Counted from the stretch's first letter, positions 16,729 through 25,647 are shown. The stretch is 64,000 bases of DNA from Betaproteobacteria bacterium (GCA_947458265.1 CANGYF010000002.1:274463-338462), one strand, 5' to 3'. Notes: a model not told the origin generated them from the letters alone. Numbers and translations: made by a program.

Positions 16729-18801
16729 TCAGGCGCCCTGCTTCGCCTCGTTGCCGAGCACCGGGTAGCGCACGTTCTCCACCATCTCCTGCACCGAACG
16801 GCCAGGCGGCGCGGTGAGCAGCGAGACGACGATCAGCATCAGCATGCCGGCTGGCATGCCGAAGATGCCCGCGGAGATCGGCGCGATGCCGAACCAGAGG
16901 TCCATCTTGTAGCCGGTCATCGCGGTGAAGAACGGATAAGTGGTCAACTGGTAGAACATGCAGACGGCCAGACCGGTCAGCATGCCGGCGATGGCACCGG
17001 CCTTGTTCGCACGCTTCCAGAACACGCCCAGCACCAGCGCAGGGAAGAACGCAGACGCAGCCAGCGAGAACGCCGCACCGACCAGGAACAGGATGTCCCC
17101 GGGGTTGAGCGAGGTCACGTATGCCGCGATGATCGCCACCACCAGCAGCAACGCCTTGGCCATCACCAGCCGCCGCTGGGTCGAGGCGTTCGGGTTGACC
17201 ATCTTGTAGTAGACGTCGTGCGAGAGCGCGTTGGCGATGGTCAGCAGCAGGCCGTCGGCGGTGGACAGCGCCGCTGCGAGGCCGCCGGCCGCGACCAGGC
17301 CCGAGATCACGTACGGCAGGCCCACGATCTCCGGCGTGGCGAGCACGATCACGTCCTGTCCGAGGGTGATCTCGGCCAGCTGCACGATGCCGTCCTTGTT
17401 GATGTCGACCACCGACAGCAGCTTCGGATCGACCTTGCTCCAGGCCGCCACCCAGGCTGGCAGGTCGGCGAAACTGTCACCGACCAGCAGCGTGTAGATG
17501 TCGAACTTGGCCAGCACCGCCAGCGCCGGCGCGGTGAAGTAGAGCAGGAAGATGAAGAACAGCGACCAGAACACCGAGCGCCGGGCCTCCTTCACCGAGG
17601 GCGTCGTGTAGTAGCGCATCAGGATGTGCGGCAGTGCTGCGGTACCCACCATCAGGCAGAACACCAGCGCCAGGAAGTTGAGTCGCGCGGTGTCGCGGGC
17701 CTCCTCTGTCGCACCCGGGAATGGCGTGGCATGCGGCCGCGGTGGTGCCGCTCGGGCGGTGTTCGCGTTGCGTGCGGCGGTCCATGCCGTACGCGCGGCA
17801 TCCGCGCTCGCCGGGTAGCCCGCCAGCGCCTTCTCTGCGGCAGCGACGGCCTCAGCCGGAGCGTTCGAGCCTTTCAGGTCGGACACTTTCTTCGCGAGGT
17901 CTGCGCGACCCGTCTCCCAGGAACCGGGCAGGCCCTTGATCTGCGCATCGAGCGCAGCCGCGCGCTCGCGGAAGATACCCCGGACTTCGATTTCCTTCGG
18001 ATCGGCGAGCAGTTCCTTCTCGCGCTCGGTCACCTTGGCCAGCACCGTGCCGTAGACCGCCTGCGGCACCGGGACACCGGTGTGCTTGTAGGAAAGCATC
18101 ACCACCGGGATCATGTAGGCGATGATCAGGATGATGTACTGCGCTACCTGCGTCCAGGTGACTGCGCGCATGCCGCCGAGGAACGAGCAGACCAGGATAC
18201 CGAGCAGGCCGACGAACACGCCGATGCCGAACTCGAGCCCGGTGAATCGTGCAGTGATCAGCCCGACGCCGTAGATCTGGGCCACCACATAGACAAAGGA
18301 GGCGAGGATCGCGGCGAACACGCCGATCGTGCGCACGATGTTGCCGCCGTAGCGTTCGCCGAGGAAGTCGGGAATGGTGAACTGGCCGAACTTGCGCAGG
18401 TAGGGCGCAAGGAACAGCGCGACCAGCACATAGCCGCCAGTCCAGCCCATGATGAACGCCAGGCCGTCATAGCCCTGCAGGTAGAGGCCACCGGCCATGC
18501 CGATGAACGACGCGGCCGACATCCAGTCGGCGCCTGTGGCCATGCCGTTGAACACGGCCGGCACCCGGCGTCCCGCGACATAGTACTCGGACAGATCGGT
18601 GGTCCGGCTCATGATGCCGATGCCGGCGTACAGCCCGATCGTCGCCAGCAGGAACAGGTAGCCGAGGATCTTGTTCGGCACACCCATGAACTCGAGCGCG
18701 GCGATGCCCACGAGGAAGATGAAGAAGCCACCGGTGTAGAAGGTGTAGTACTTCTTCAGCTGCTCGGTGAACGACTTCTGGGAGAAGGCAGCGGTGCTCA
18801 T
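16729..18801 (-). CDS. Sodium:solute symporter (SSS family, ActP-related)
   Basis: This 690-residue inner-membrane symporter has about 13 hydrophobic segments. DLSEYYVAGRRVPAVFNGMA and GADWMSAASFIGMAG near residues 68-110 match the SSS family, as does LSTADGLLLTIANALSHDVY further on. A hydrophilic, Ala/Glu/Lys-rich insertion of roughly 120 residues (about 250-370) separates two helices. This resembles the VC_2705-type subgroup that pairs with DUF4212. Such pairs import small carboxylates such as acetate with Na+, and the substrate here is not proven. The ATG overlaps the stop of the DUF4212 gene (ATGA), with a strong internal ribosome site (AAGGAGA). The two-gene operon interrupts the methyltransferase array. 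Confidence 0.9.
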   Translation of the reverse strand: MSTAAFSQKSFTEQLKKYYTFYTGGFFIFLVGIAALEFMGVPNKILGYLFLLATIGLYAGIGIMSRTTDLSEYYVAGRRVPAVFNGMATGADWMSAASFIGMAGGLYLQGYDGLAFIMGWTGGYVLVALFLAPYLRKFGQFTIPDFLGERYGGNIVRTIGVFAAILASFVYVVAQIYGVGLITARFTGLEFGIGVFVGLLGILVCSFLGGMRAVTWTQVAQYIILIIAYMIPVVMLSYKHTGVPVPQAVYGTVLAKVTEREKELLADPKEIEVRGIFRERAAALDAQIKGLPGSWETGRADLAKKVSDLKGSNAPAEAVAAAEKALAGYPASADAARTAWTAARNANTARAAPPRPHATPFPGATEEARDTARLNFLALVFCLMVGTAALPHILMRYYTTPSVKEARRSVFWSLFFIFLLYFTAPALAVLAKFDIYTLLVGDSFADLPAWVAAWSKVDPKLLSVVDINKDGIVQLAEITLGQDVIVLATPEIVGLPYVISGLVAAGGLAAALSTADGLLLTIANALSHDVYYKMVNPNASTQRRLVMAKALLLVVAIIAAYVTSLNPGDILFLVGAAFSLAASAFFPALVLGVFWKRANKAGAIAGMLTGLAVCMFYQLTTYPFFTAMTGYKMDLWFGIAPISAGIFGMPAGMLMLIVVSLLTAPPGRSVQEMVENVRYPVLGNEAKQGA

Positions 18802-19064
18802 TCGTCGTCTCCTTCCGCCACGCCGTACTCCTTGTCGAGCCGGTTCATGTACCAGGCGTAGTAGCCGATGATCACCACGTACACGATCAGCGCGCCCTGA
18901 GCGCCCATGTAGAAGCCGAGCGGAAAGCCGAACACGACGATCTCGTTCAGTTCGCGCGCGAAATAGCTGACGACGAACGTTACGACGAACCAGATCGCCA
19001 GCAGGATCGCGGTGATCCTGAGGTTCCGGCTCCAGTACTCCTCATGACGCTGGGTGAGCTGCAT
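18798..19064 (-). CDS. DUF4212 symporter accessory membrane protein
   Basis: This 88-residue protein has two predicted transmembrane helices (residues 17-34 and 53-72). The conserved pattern RHEEYWSRNLRI at the start and FPLGFYMGAQGALIVYVVIIGYYAWYMN later defines the family known as putative solute:sodium symporter small subunit. It starts at ATG 19064, with an AGGGGGG ribosome site just upstream, and its stop overlaps the start of the large symporter gene. It is probably needed for assembly or activity of the large subunit, which is inferred from consistent pairing in other genomes. Confidence 0.88.
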   Translation of the reverse strand: MQLTQRHEEYWSRNLRITAILLAIWFVVTFVVSYFARELNEIVVFGFPLGFYMGAQGALIVYVVIIGYYAWYMNRLDKEYGVAEGDDE

Positions 19065-19420
19065 GTGTTCCCCCCTACGTTGGCGAAACGCCGCCGTCTG
19101 CGGCTGCACGCATGTGCGGCCGGCCGCGCCCTGCGGTCGATCGCGCATGTCCTTACGGCGCACTGCCCCTGTCCGGCGCAGCGCCACCAAAGTTTCCTCT
19201 GCGGCGGGCGCGCCTGAAGCGCGCTGCCCGTGCCTGCTTCGTCCGTCTGACGCGGCGTGGCAGGCTTTTTTTCAGTTTCGTGACGACAGATTACCCGTTG
19301 CCGGCAGTCATGCCAAGACCCGGGTTGAATCTTTTCGCAGGAAACTGACTGATCAACGACGGTCCTGACGCCCGCGCACGGCAGCAGGGCCGCGCGCGAG
19401 GTCGTTCGCGATGAGGACGA
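19065..19420. other. Intergenic region upstream of the symporter operon
   Basis: These 356 bases hold no convincing gene. The region should contain the leftward promoter of the DUF4212/symporter operon, but I cannot point to clear -35/-10 or sigma-54 boxes. A plus-oriented stem (GCCTGC 19232-19237, GCAGGC 19260-19265) followed by seven T (19266-19272) resembles a terminator. No plus-strand gene precedes it, so its role is unclear. Confidence 0.4.
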
Positions 19421-19738
19421 TCAGGGCGGCAGGGTCTCGCTCGCCACGCGCAGCACGAGGTAGACCTTCGCCACGTAGAGGAGGATCCAGGCCAACACGA
19501 CGAGCGCAAAGGCTACCAGGCCGATGTGCTGGTCGACGACGAAGCGCGGCGTGATGAAGCGGGTCGCCATCCGAACCGGTGAGGTCATCACCGCCAGCAC
19601 CCGGTAGAACACGTTGATCTCCCGGGACGGGCCTGCCAGCAGCGCGAGCACGCCCTGCCCGAGCAGCGCGAGGCCGGCGATCTCGGCGACCGCCTTCAGC
19701 ACCACGACCACGTTGTACCAGAGCGCCAGTGAACTCAA
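19421..19738 (-). CDS. Small predicted membrane protein of unknown function
   Basis: This is a 105-residue hydrophobic protein that I do not recognise. Three hydrophobic stretches are visible: about residues 8-35, 45-52 (weak), and 73-97 (VAFALVVLAWILLYVAKVYLVL). The middle has a basic amphipathic part (SREINVFYRVLAVMTSPVRMATRF). The start is a TTG at 19738 without a strong ribosome site, so both start and gene status are less sure. It lies 31 bases downstream of the Bug receptor gene on the same strand and may share its transcript. No function is proposed. Confidence 0.55.
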   Translation of the reverse strand: MSSLALWYNVVVVLKAVAEIAGLALLGQGVLALLAGPSREINVFYRVLAVMTSPVRMATRFITPRFVVDQHIGLVAFALVVLAWILLYVAKVYLVLRVASETLPP

Positions 19739-19769
19739 CGGCCGCCCCAGCCGGCAAGGTGGCCTGTCA

Positions 19770-20786
19770 TCAGCTGCCGTCGACCTTGATGCCGACCTGC
19801 TTGACGATCTTCGTCCAGCGCGCGATCTCGCTGCGCACCAGCTGGTCGTGCTGCTCCGGCGTGGAACCGACCGGCTCGGCGCCCTGGCTCGACAACCGCT
19901 CGCGCACGCCCGGGTCCTGCAGCGCCTTGACCAGCGCCGAGTTGACGACCTTGACCACGTTCGCGGGGATATTGGCCGGGGCGATCATGCCGAAGCCGGA
20001 CGACACCTCGTAGCCGGGGAAGCCCTGCTCGGCAATGGTCGGCACGTCGGGCAGCGCCGGCGAGCGCTTCACGCTGGTCACGCCGAGCGGCTTCAGCTTG
20101 CCTGCCTTAACGTGCGACACGAACACCGGCATCGACGCAGCCATCAGGATCACGTAGCCACCGACCACGTCGGTGATCGCCTGGCCCGAGCCCTTGTAGG
20201 GCACGTGCACATAGCTGCCGCCGTTCATCGAGGTCAGCAGTTCCATCGCAAGGTGTCCGACCGTGCCCGAACCGGAGGACGCATAGTTCAGCTTGCCCGG
20301 ATTCTTGCGCGCCAGCGCGGCCAGCTCGCGCACGTTCCTGACCGGCAACGACGGATGCGCGACGATCAGCGTCGGCACGTCAGCGGCCACGCCCAGCATG
20401 GTGAAGTCCTTGATGCTGTCGTACGGCAGCTTGGGCAGGATCGCGGCGTTGAACACATGCGCGGAGGAGACGAAGCCGACCACGTAGCCATCGGCCGGCG
20501 AACGCGCCAGCACCTCGGTGCCGATGGTGCTGCCGGCGCCGCCACGGTTCTCGATCACGAAGGTCTGGCCGAGCAGTTCCTGCATGCGGTTGGCGACGCC
20601 GCGCGCGATGATGTCGGTGTTGCCGCCGGGCGGGAACGGCACGATCATGCGGATCGGCTTGGCCGGATAGGCCTGCGCCTGCACGGCGGCAGGCAGGGCG
20701 GACAGCACCGCCGTCGTCAGTGCAGTCATCGACAGCAGGACGGCGGGCGCAACGCGGGCCTTCGCCCTCGGCGTACGGTGTTTCAT
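19770..20786 (-). CDS. Bug-family (TctC-like) periplasmic solute receptor
   Basis: This 338-residue periplasmic binding protein has a long signal peptide (basic start, hydrophobic residues 16-33, end at VQAQA). The mature N-terminus is the near-perfect family motif YPAKPIRMIVPFPPGGNTD. Later motifs VHVPYKGSGQAITD and LPDVPTIAEQGFPGYEV also fit. ATG 20786 is preceded by AGGAG at good spacing; a TTG two codons earlier lacks this. It differs clearly from the Bug protein at 9269-10288. Ligand is unknown. It sits between the symporter operon and the main block of the methyltransferase array. Confidence 0.92.
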   Translation of the reverse strand: MKHRTPRAKARVAPAVLLSMTALTTAVLSALPAAVQAQAYPAKPIRMIVPFPPGGNTDIIARGVANRMQELLGQTFVIENRGGAGSTIGTEVLARSPADGYVVGFVSSAHVFNAAILPKLPYDSIKDFTMLGVAADVPTLIVAHPSLPVRNVRELAALARKNPGKLNYASSGSGTVGHLAMELLTSMNGGSYVHVPYKGSGQAITDVVGGYVILMAASMPVFVSHVKAGKLKPLGVTSVKRSPALPDVPTIAEQGFPGYEVSSGFGMIAPANIPANVVKVVNSALVKALQDPGVRERLSSQGAEPVGSTPEQHDQLVRSEIARWTKIVKQVGIKVDGS

Positions 20787-20913
20787 CGGCAACTCCTCTC
20801 GTGGATTCCTGAAGCCAGCCGGCTACTGCGGCGGCCCGGTGCGATCGTCGTCGGTGCGTGGACTCTGCGTTACCGTCGCCCGACAGCCTTCATCAGCCCG
20901 CAGTCAGTTTACT

Positions 20914-21930
20914 TCACTTCGAGGGAACGGCTTCGCCGAGATACGCCGCCCGCCTGGCCGTGCGCGACAGGACGGCCTGCCCCTGAAGCAGCGGAGCCGG
21001 CGTCTCGTTGCCGGCGCGGACCGTGCCGGTGGCTGCGTCGCCGCGGGTCGTTGCCAGCAACTCGTGGCGCACCTGCCGCCCGCCCACTTCGGTGCTGAAG
21101 ATCACGCTCAGGTCGTTGCCGATCATCTCGGCGAAAACCAGCTTCGCCGGCTTGCCGCCGACGCTGACCGAGCCGGTCATGATCTGGAAGCGCTGCTCGA
21201 GGTTGAACTCCACCGGCAGCACCTGCCCGCCAGCCACCGGCATCTTTCCCTGCCAGCGACCCGCGCCCTGCCCGGGCACGATCCACAGGTAGACATAGGC
21301 CAGCCCCGGCGTGCCGACCTTCTTCTCGGGCACGTCGAGCGTGATGCGCTCGTCAGGCAGCCAGTCCTCGAAATGGTAGTCGTGCGTGACGACGCGCGCG
21401 CCCGGCCGCAGTTCCGCCAGCAGCTTCGGCCGCGCCATCATGTTCACTTCCGGCAGCAGGTACATCGTGACCACGTCCGCCTTCGTGAGGTCGGTCTTGA
21501 AGATGTCGCGCTGGAAGAACTCGACGCGGTCGGCAACGCCTTCCTGCTTCGCAAGCGCGTTGGCCTGGCGTACCAGTTCCGGGTCGAGGTCGACGCCGAA
21601 GCCGCGCGCGGACAGGCGCTGCGCTGCGGTGATGATGATCCGGCCGTCGCCCGAGCCAAGGTCGACGATGAAGTCCTTCGCACCCACCCGCCCCATGCGC
21701 AGCATCTCGTCGACCACCTTCTGCGGCGTCGGCACATAGGGCGAGGAGTCGAAGCGGATCACCACCGCATCGCGCGCGGCCTCCGGTGGGCGCGCCGCGC
21801 CCTGCGCATGCACGGCGGAACCGAGCACCGCGCCGGCGCTGCCCGCCGCCAGCGCGAACAGTGCAGAACGACGACCCGACGAGGGAACCGCCGGCAGGAC
21901 GTTGCGGAAAGCGGAGCCTGAGGATTTCAT
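20914..21930 (-). CDS. Exported SAM-methyltransferase-like protein, array copy 4
   Basis: This 338-residue protein has the signal SGRRSALFALAAG (residues 18-30) with a following hydrophobic run ending at VHAQ, a plausible Tat signal. The sequence SSPYVPTPQKVVDEML leads to SAM motif I DLGSGDGRI (residues 90-98), DLDPELV, LTKADVVTMYLLP and THDYHFEDWLPD. The usual SHD is THD here. The loop PEKKVGTPGLAYVYLWIVP is close to that of copy 11, which suggests those two are near relatives. The C-terminal domain is more divergent than in other copies (HELLATTRGDAATGTV). The ATG overlaps the stop of copy 5 (ATGA), so its translation is probably coupled to that gene. Confidence 0.85.
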   Translation of the reverse strand: MKSSGSAFRNVLPAVPSSGRRSALFALAAGSAGAVLGSAVHAQGAARPPEAARDAVVIRFDSSPYVPTPQKVVDEMLRMGRVGAKDFIVDLGSGDGRIIITAAQRLSARGFGVDLDPELVRQANALAKQEGVADRVEFFQRDIFKTDLTKADVVTMYLLPEVNMMARPKLLAELRPGARVVTHDYHFEDWLPDERITLDVPEKKVGTPGLAYVYLWIVPGQGAGRWQGKMPVAGGQVLPVEFNLEQRFQIMTGSVSVGGKPAKLVFAEMIGNDLSVIFSTEVGGRQVRHELLATTRGDAATGTVRAGNETPAPLLQGQAVLSRTARRAAYLGEAVPSK

Positions 21931-22811
21931 TTCACCAGCCCGGTCGGACGGAAGTAGGTCGTGGACGGCGTACGTGCCGCGCGCCACGGATAGGTGACAG
22001 TCTTGTAGTCGGGGTCGTCACGGTAGAGGACCTTGACGCTGCCCTCGATACGATCGCCACGGACCTTGCCGGAGAACTCCTGGCGGGTGAGCCCGACCTT
22101 GTCGAGCGTGATCTCCATCGCGAACGACAGGTCTTCGCCGCGCAGCTTCATGTCGGTGAACACACCGTGCCGATCGCCGACGCGGCAGATGCCCTCGGCC
22201 ACCTGGAAACGCTGCTCGAGCAGGGCATCGTAGCGCTGCGCGCTGCCGGTGACCGGGAGTTCCCAGTTCCAGTAGCCCTGGACCCGGGCCGGGACGATCC
22301 ACACCAGCACCCGTCCACTTTCGGTGTCGGTGAAGTCGGGCTCCCAGCCCGGCATCTCGAATCCGTTGGACACCAGGCGGGTCCCCGGCCGTGCTTCGGC
22401 CAGCAGCTTCGGCCTGAGCAGCCGCATCAGTTCCGGGAACAGCCACATGGTGATCACCGTCGCCTGCCCGATGTCGGCATCGAACACGTTGCGGTGGAAG
22501 AACTGTGCGCGTTCGGCCAGGCCCTGCTCGCGCGCGTTCGCGGTCGCCTCGGCCACCAGTTCCGGGTTGATGTCGACACCCCAGCCACGCACCTTCGGGT
22601 TCGCCTTCAGTGCGGTAAGCACGATGCGGCCATCGCCCGACCCCAGGTCGACCACCACGTCGTCGTCGCGCAGTTGCGCCATCCGGATCATGCGGTCGAC
22701 GGTGAACTGCGGGCTGCCGACGAACAGCGAGAAGCGCTCCTGGGCGCGCGCGACACCAGGCAGCAGTGCCGCGCCGGCCAGCAGCGACAGGCAGGCTCGG
22801 CGCCCGCTCAT
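21927..22811 (-). CDS. Exported SAM-methyltransferase-like protein, array copy 5 (FRPTG subfamily)
   Basis: This 294-residue protein has a short signal (MSGRRACLSLLAGAALLP, end near ARAQ). The mature start QERFSLFVGSPQFTVDRMIR marks the second subfamily. SAM motif I DLGSGDGRI is at residues 55-63, followed by NPKVRGWGVDINPELV. FHRNVFDADIGQATVITMWLFPELMRLLRPKLLAEARPGTR is shared almost word for word with copy 7 across this stretch. The SHD site reads SNG. The beta domain includes LRGEDLSFAMEI and RQEFSGKVRGDRIEGSV, and the protein ends in YFRPTGLVK. Start and stop overlap copies 6 and 4 respectively. Confidence 0.85.
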   Translation of the reverse strand: MSGRRACLSLLAGAALLPGVARAQERFSLFVGSPQFTVDRMIRMAQLRDDDVVVDLGSGDGRIVLTALKANPKVRGWGVDINPELVAEATANAREQGLAERAQFFHRNVFDADIGQATVITMWLFPELMRLLRPKLLAEARPGTRLVSNGFEMPGWEPDFTDTESGRVLVWIVPARVQGYWNWELPVTGSAQRYDALLEQRFQVAEGICRVGDRHGVFTDMKLRGEDLSFAMEITLDKVGLTRQEFSGKVRGDRIEGSVKVLYRDDPDYKTVTYPWRAARTPSTTYFRPTGLVK

Positions 22812-23734
22812 TTGAGGTCGATGCCGGTCGGTCGGAACCAGCCACTCTTCGCGACACGCCGTGCCGTCCACGGAAGCTCGGTCGGCTTGCCTTCGGGCAG
22901 CGACACCTTCACCGATCCCTTGATGCTTTCGCCGTTGACCTTGCCGGAGAACTCGTGCTTCGTGCGTCCCACGCCAGTGAGTGTCATATCGAACACGAAC
23001 GACAGGTCCTCGCCGCGCAGCTTGACGTCGGTCAGGCTCTCGCGCCGGTTGCCGACGCGGGCGAAGCCCTCGGCATTCTGGAACGCCTGGTTCATGATCA
23101 CGTCGTAGGTCTGGGTAGTGCCGTTCAACGGCAGGTCCCAGGTCCAGTAACCCGCAACGCGCGCCGGCACGATCCACAGCATGATCGGGCTGGAACCCTC
23201 GCGATCGACCACGTCGGGCTGCCACAGGCCGAGGATGTTGTCGGTTCCGATCAGCTGGCCGTTGACGATGACGCGCGTGCCTGGACGGGCCTCGGCGAGG
23301 ATCTTCGGCTGCAGCAGCCGGGTCAGGTTGGCGAACAGCCACATGTTGATCACGCTCACCTGGCTGAGGTCGACGTCGAACGCGTTGCGCTGGCTGAACT
23401 GCGCACGGTCGGACACACCCTGCTTGGCCGCCTCTTCAGTGGCGGTCTTGACCAGCCACTCCTGCAGGTCGACGCCCCAGCCACGCACCTTCGGGTTGCT
23501 CTTCGCGGCCGCGATGATGATCTGGCCGTTGCCCGAGCCGAGGTCGGCGACCACGTCGCCGTCCTTCAGCGCTGCGAGCTTGATCATGCGGTTGACTGCG
23601 TCCTGGCTGCTCGGCCCGAACGGCGTTGCGTACTCCTGCGCCAGTGCGGCCCGGATCGGACCGAATGCACCGGCGAGCATCCCGGCCGTGGCCGTGGCCC
23701 CGACGATGAACGTACGACGCGACTGCTGTTCCAT
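22808..23734 (-). CDS. Exported SAM-methyltransferase-like protein, array copy 6 (variant motif I)
   Basis: This 308-residue protein has a clear Tat signal: QSRRTFIVGATATAG, with cleavage near ALAQ (residue 33). SAM motif I is altered to DLGSGNGQI (residues 64-72), with Asn and Gln where other copies have Asp and Arg. The acidic end of strand 2 reads GVDLQEW and lacks the usual D-P. The SHD site reads VNG and has an insertion (QLIGTDNILGLWQPD) also seen in copy 8. The beta domain is well kept (LRGEDLSF, HEFSGKVNGESIKGSV), and the protein ends WFRPTGIDLK. The start has a GGGAG ribosome site, and the stop overlaps copy 5. SAM binding may be weaker or lost. Confidence 0.85.
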   Translation of the reverse strand: MEQQSRRTFIVGATATAGMLAGAFGPIRAALAQEYATPFGPSSQDAVNRMIKLAALKDGDVVADLGSGNGQIIIAAAKSNPKVRGWGVDLQEWLVKTATEEAAKQGVSDRAQFSQRNAFDVDLSQVSVINMWLFANLTRLLQPKILAEARPGTRVIVNGQLIGTDNILGLWQPDVVDREGSSPIMLWIVPARVAGYWTWDLPLNGTTQTYDVIMNQAFQNAEGFARVGNRRESLTDVKLRGEDLSFVFDMTLTGVGRTKHEFSGKVNGESIKGSVKVSLPEGKPTELPWTARRVAKSGWFRPTGIDLK

Positions 23735-23802
23735 CTGTGCTCTCCCTGTCCCTTATGCCTGTGGACGCCTGCGACCCGGCCCCCCGGCCCGCTGGCGCAT
23801 GA

Positions 23803-24702
23803 CTACTTCGTCTCGACCCCCGTCGGACGGAAATACGCGGTCGTCACCGTGCGCCGTGCGATCCACGGCAGCTCGACGTTCTTGCCGTCGGGCATGGCGA
23901 TCTTCACCGTTCCCTTGATCTGGTCGCCGTTCACCTTGCCCGCGAAATCATGCCGGGTGAGGCCGACGCCGTCGAGCGTCATCTCGAGCGAGAACGAGAA
24001 GTCCTCGCCGCGGAGCTTGACGTTCTGGAGCAGGCCGCGGCGGTTGCCCGCGCGCGTCACGCCCTCGGCCACCTGGAAGCGCTGCTCGAGGATAGCGTCA
24101 TGGCTGAACGCGATGCCGTTGAGCGTGTACTGCCACGACCAGTAGCCCTCGACCTTCGCCGGGACGATCCACAACCCGACTGAAGAGCCGGCTTCCTTGT
24201 CCCATTCGTCGGCCTGCCAGGAGCCCATGTCGAACAGATGGGTCAGCACGCGCGTGCCCGGCCGTGCCTCGGCGAGGATCTTCGGGCGCAGCAGGCGCAT
24301 CAGCTCCGGGAACAGCCACATGTTGATCACGGTGACATCGCGGATGTCGGCATCGAACACGTTGCGGTGGAAGAACTGGATGCGGTCGGACACGCCCTGC
24401 TTCTTCGCCTGTTCGTTCGACTGGCGCACCAGGTTCTCGTTGATGTCCACGCCCCAGCCGCGCACCTTCGGGTTGTCGCGAGCGGCGGTCAGCACGATCC
24501 GGCCGTCGCCGGACCCGAGGTCGACCACCACGTCGTTGTCCTGGATGCGCGCGAGCTTGACCAGCCGCTCGACCGTCGGCTGTGCGCTCGGCACGAACAG
24601 CGAGAAGCGCTCCTGCGCACGGGCGGCGCTGGCACAGAGCACGATCATCGAGGCGGCGAGCAGCGTGCGCGCGGCCGGAACCATCATGGAAACCTTCATC
24701 AT
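23803..24702 (-). CDS. Exported SAM-methyltransferase-like protein, array copy 7 (FRPTG subfamily)
   Basis: This protein has 299 residues from ATG 24702, chosen because GAGG lies six bases upstream; ATG 24708 and GTG 24714 are also in frame. The signal is Sec-like (ARTLLAASMIVLCASAARAQ), without a twin-arginine. ERFSLFVPSAQPTVERLVK is followed by SAM motif I DLGSGDGRI (residues 61-69) and GVDINENLV. The SHD site reads THLFDMGSWQAD. The beta domain has LRGEDFSFSLEM and RHDFAGKVNGDQIKGTV, and the C-terminus is YFRPTGVETK. It is closest to copy 5. A 68-base gap separates it from copy 6, and 19 bases from copy 8. Confidence 0.85.
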   Translation of the reverse strand: MMKVSMMVPAARTLLAASMIVLCASAARAQERFSLFVPSAQPTVERLVKLARIQDNDVVVDLGSGDGRIVLTAARDNPKVRGWGVDINENLVRQSNEQAKKQGVSDRIQFFHRNVFDADIRDVTVINMWLFPELMRLLRPKILAEARPGTRVLTHLFDMGSWQADEWDKEAGSSVGLWIVPAKVEGYWSWQYTLNGIAFSHDAILEQRFQVAEGVTRAGNRRGLLQNVKLRGEDFSFSLEMTLDGVGLTRHDFAGKVNGDQIKGTVKIAMPDGKNVELPWIARRTVTTAYFRPTGVETK

Positions 24703-24721
24703 CTTCATCCTCACTTGATGC

Positions 24722-25633
24722 TTACTTGATGTTGACGCCGGTGGGCCTGAACCACGACGCCGCGCTGCCGCGGCGCGCCACCCAGGGCAGTTGCTGCGCC
24801 TTGCCTTCCGGCGGGGTCACGGTGACCGTGCCGCGGATCTCGTCGCCCTCGACCTTGCCGGCGAATGCATGGCGCGTGCGGCCAACACCCTCGACCGTGA
24901 TCTCCATCGCGAACGAGATGTCTGCTCCCTGCAGCCGTGCCTCGGTCACCGACTCGCGCCGGTTGCCGACGCGGGCATGGCCTTCGATCACCTGGAACTG
25001 CTGGCTCACCAGCAGGTCGTACGGGCGCGCCTCGCCGCCCAGCGGCAGTTGCCACGACCACGCGCCCTCGACCCGCGCCGGCACGACCCAGACGAGGATC
25101 GGGCTCTGCGTGCCGTCTCCGCGGTCGACGCGGTCGGGCTGCCAGTTGCCCATCATGTTCGCATTGTCGATCAAGGCACCGTTGACGATCACCCGGGTGC
25201 CAGGCCGCGCCTCGGCGAGGATCTTCGAGCGCAGGAGCTGGGTCAGGCTGCGGAACAGCCACATGTTGATCACCGTGACCTCGCGCAGGTCGACGTCGAA
25301 CGCATTGCGGTGGAAGAACTGCGCGCGGTCGGCCAGGCCCTCCTTCTTCGCCGTCGCGTTGGCCTCCGCCACCAGGCTGGCCTCGATGTCGACACCCCAG
25401 CCACGCACCTTCGGATTGCTGCGCACCGCGCCGAGCACGATGCGGCCGTCGAAGGAACCGAGGTCGACCACCACGTCGCCGTCGCGCAACTGCGCCACCT
25501 TCACCATCCGGTCGATGATGGCCGGGCTGCTGCCGGCCGGGAACGACCACTGTTCCTGTGCAACGGCGAGCGCCGGCAGCAGCAGCGCGGCCGCGAGGAT
25601 AGAGCGGGCGCGCCGCAGGATGTTTGAACCCAT
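24722..25633 (-). CDS. Exported SAM-methyltransferase-like protein, array copy 8 (degenerate motif I)
   Basis: This protein has 303 residues from ATG 25633, which has GGAGG close upstream; a GTG at 25651 would overlap copy 9. The signal is RRARSILAAALLLPALAVAQ. SAM motif I is DLGSFDGRI (residues 57-65): the central glycine, needed for the tight turn next to SAM, is replaced by Phe. The rest is intact (NPKVRGWGVDIEASLV, VTVINMWLF), with VNG plus the NANMMGNWQPD insertion at the SHD site, as in copy 6. The beta domain has LQGADISFAMEI and RHAFAGKVEGDEIRGTV, and the end is WFRPTGVNIK. The frame is fully open, so it is not an obvious pseudogene, but catalysis is doubtful. Confidence 0.85.
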   Translation of the reverse strand: MGSNILRRARSILAAALLLPALAVAQEQWSFPAGSSPAIIDRMVKVAQLRDGDVVVDLGSFDGRIVLGAVRSNPKVRGWGVDIEASLVAEANATAKKEGLADRAQFFHRNAFDVDLREVTVINMWLFRSLTQLLRSKILAEARPGTRVIVNGALIDNANMMGNWQPDRVDRGDGTQSPILVWVVPARVEGAWSWQLPLGGEARPYDLLVSQQFQVIEGHARVGNRRESVTEARLQGADISFAMEITVEGVGRTRHAFAGKVEGDEIRGTVTVTPPEGKAQQLPWVARRGSAASWFRPTGVNIK

Positions 25634-25647
25634 GTTGCCTCCGTTGT

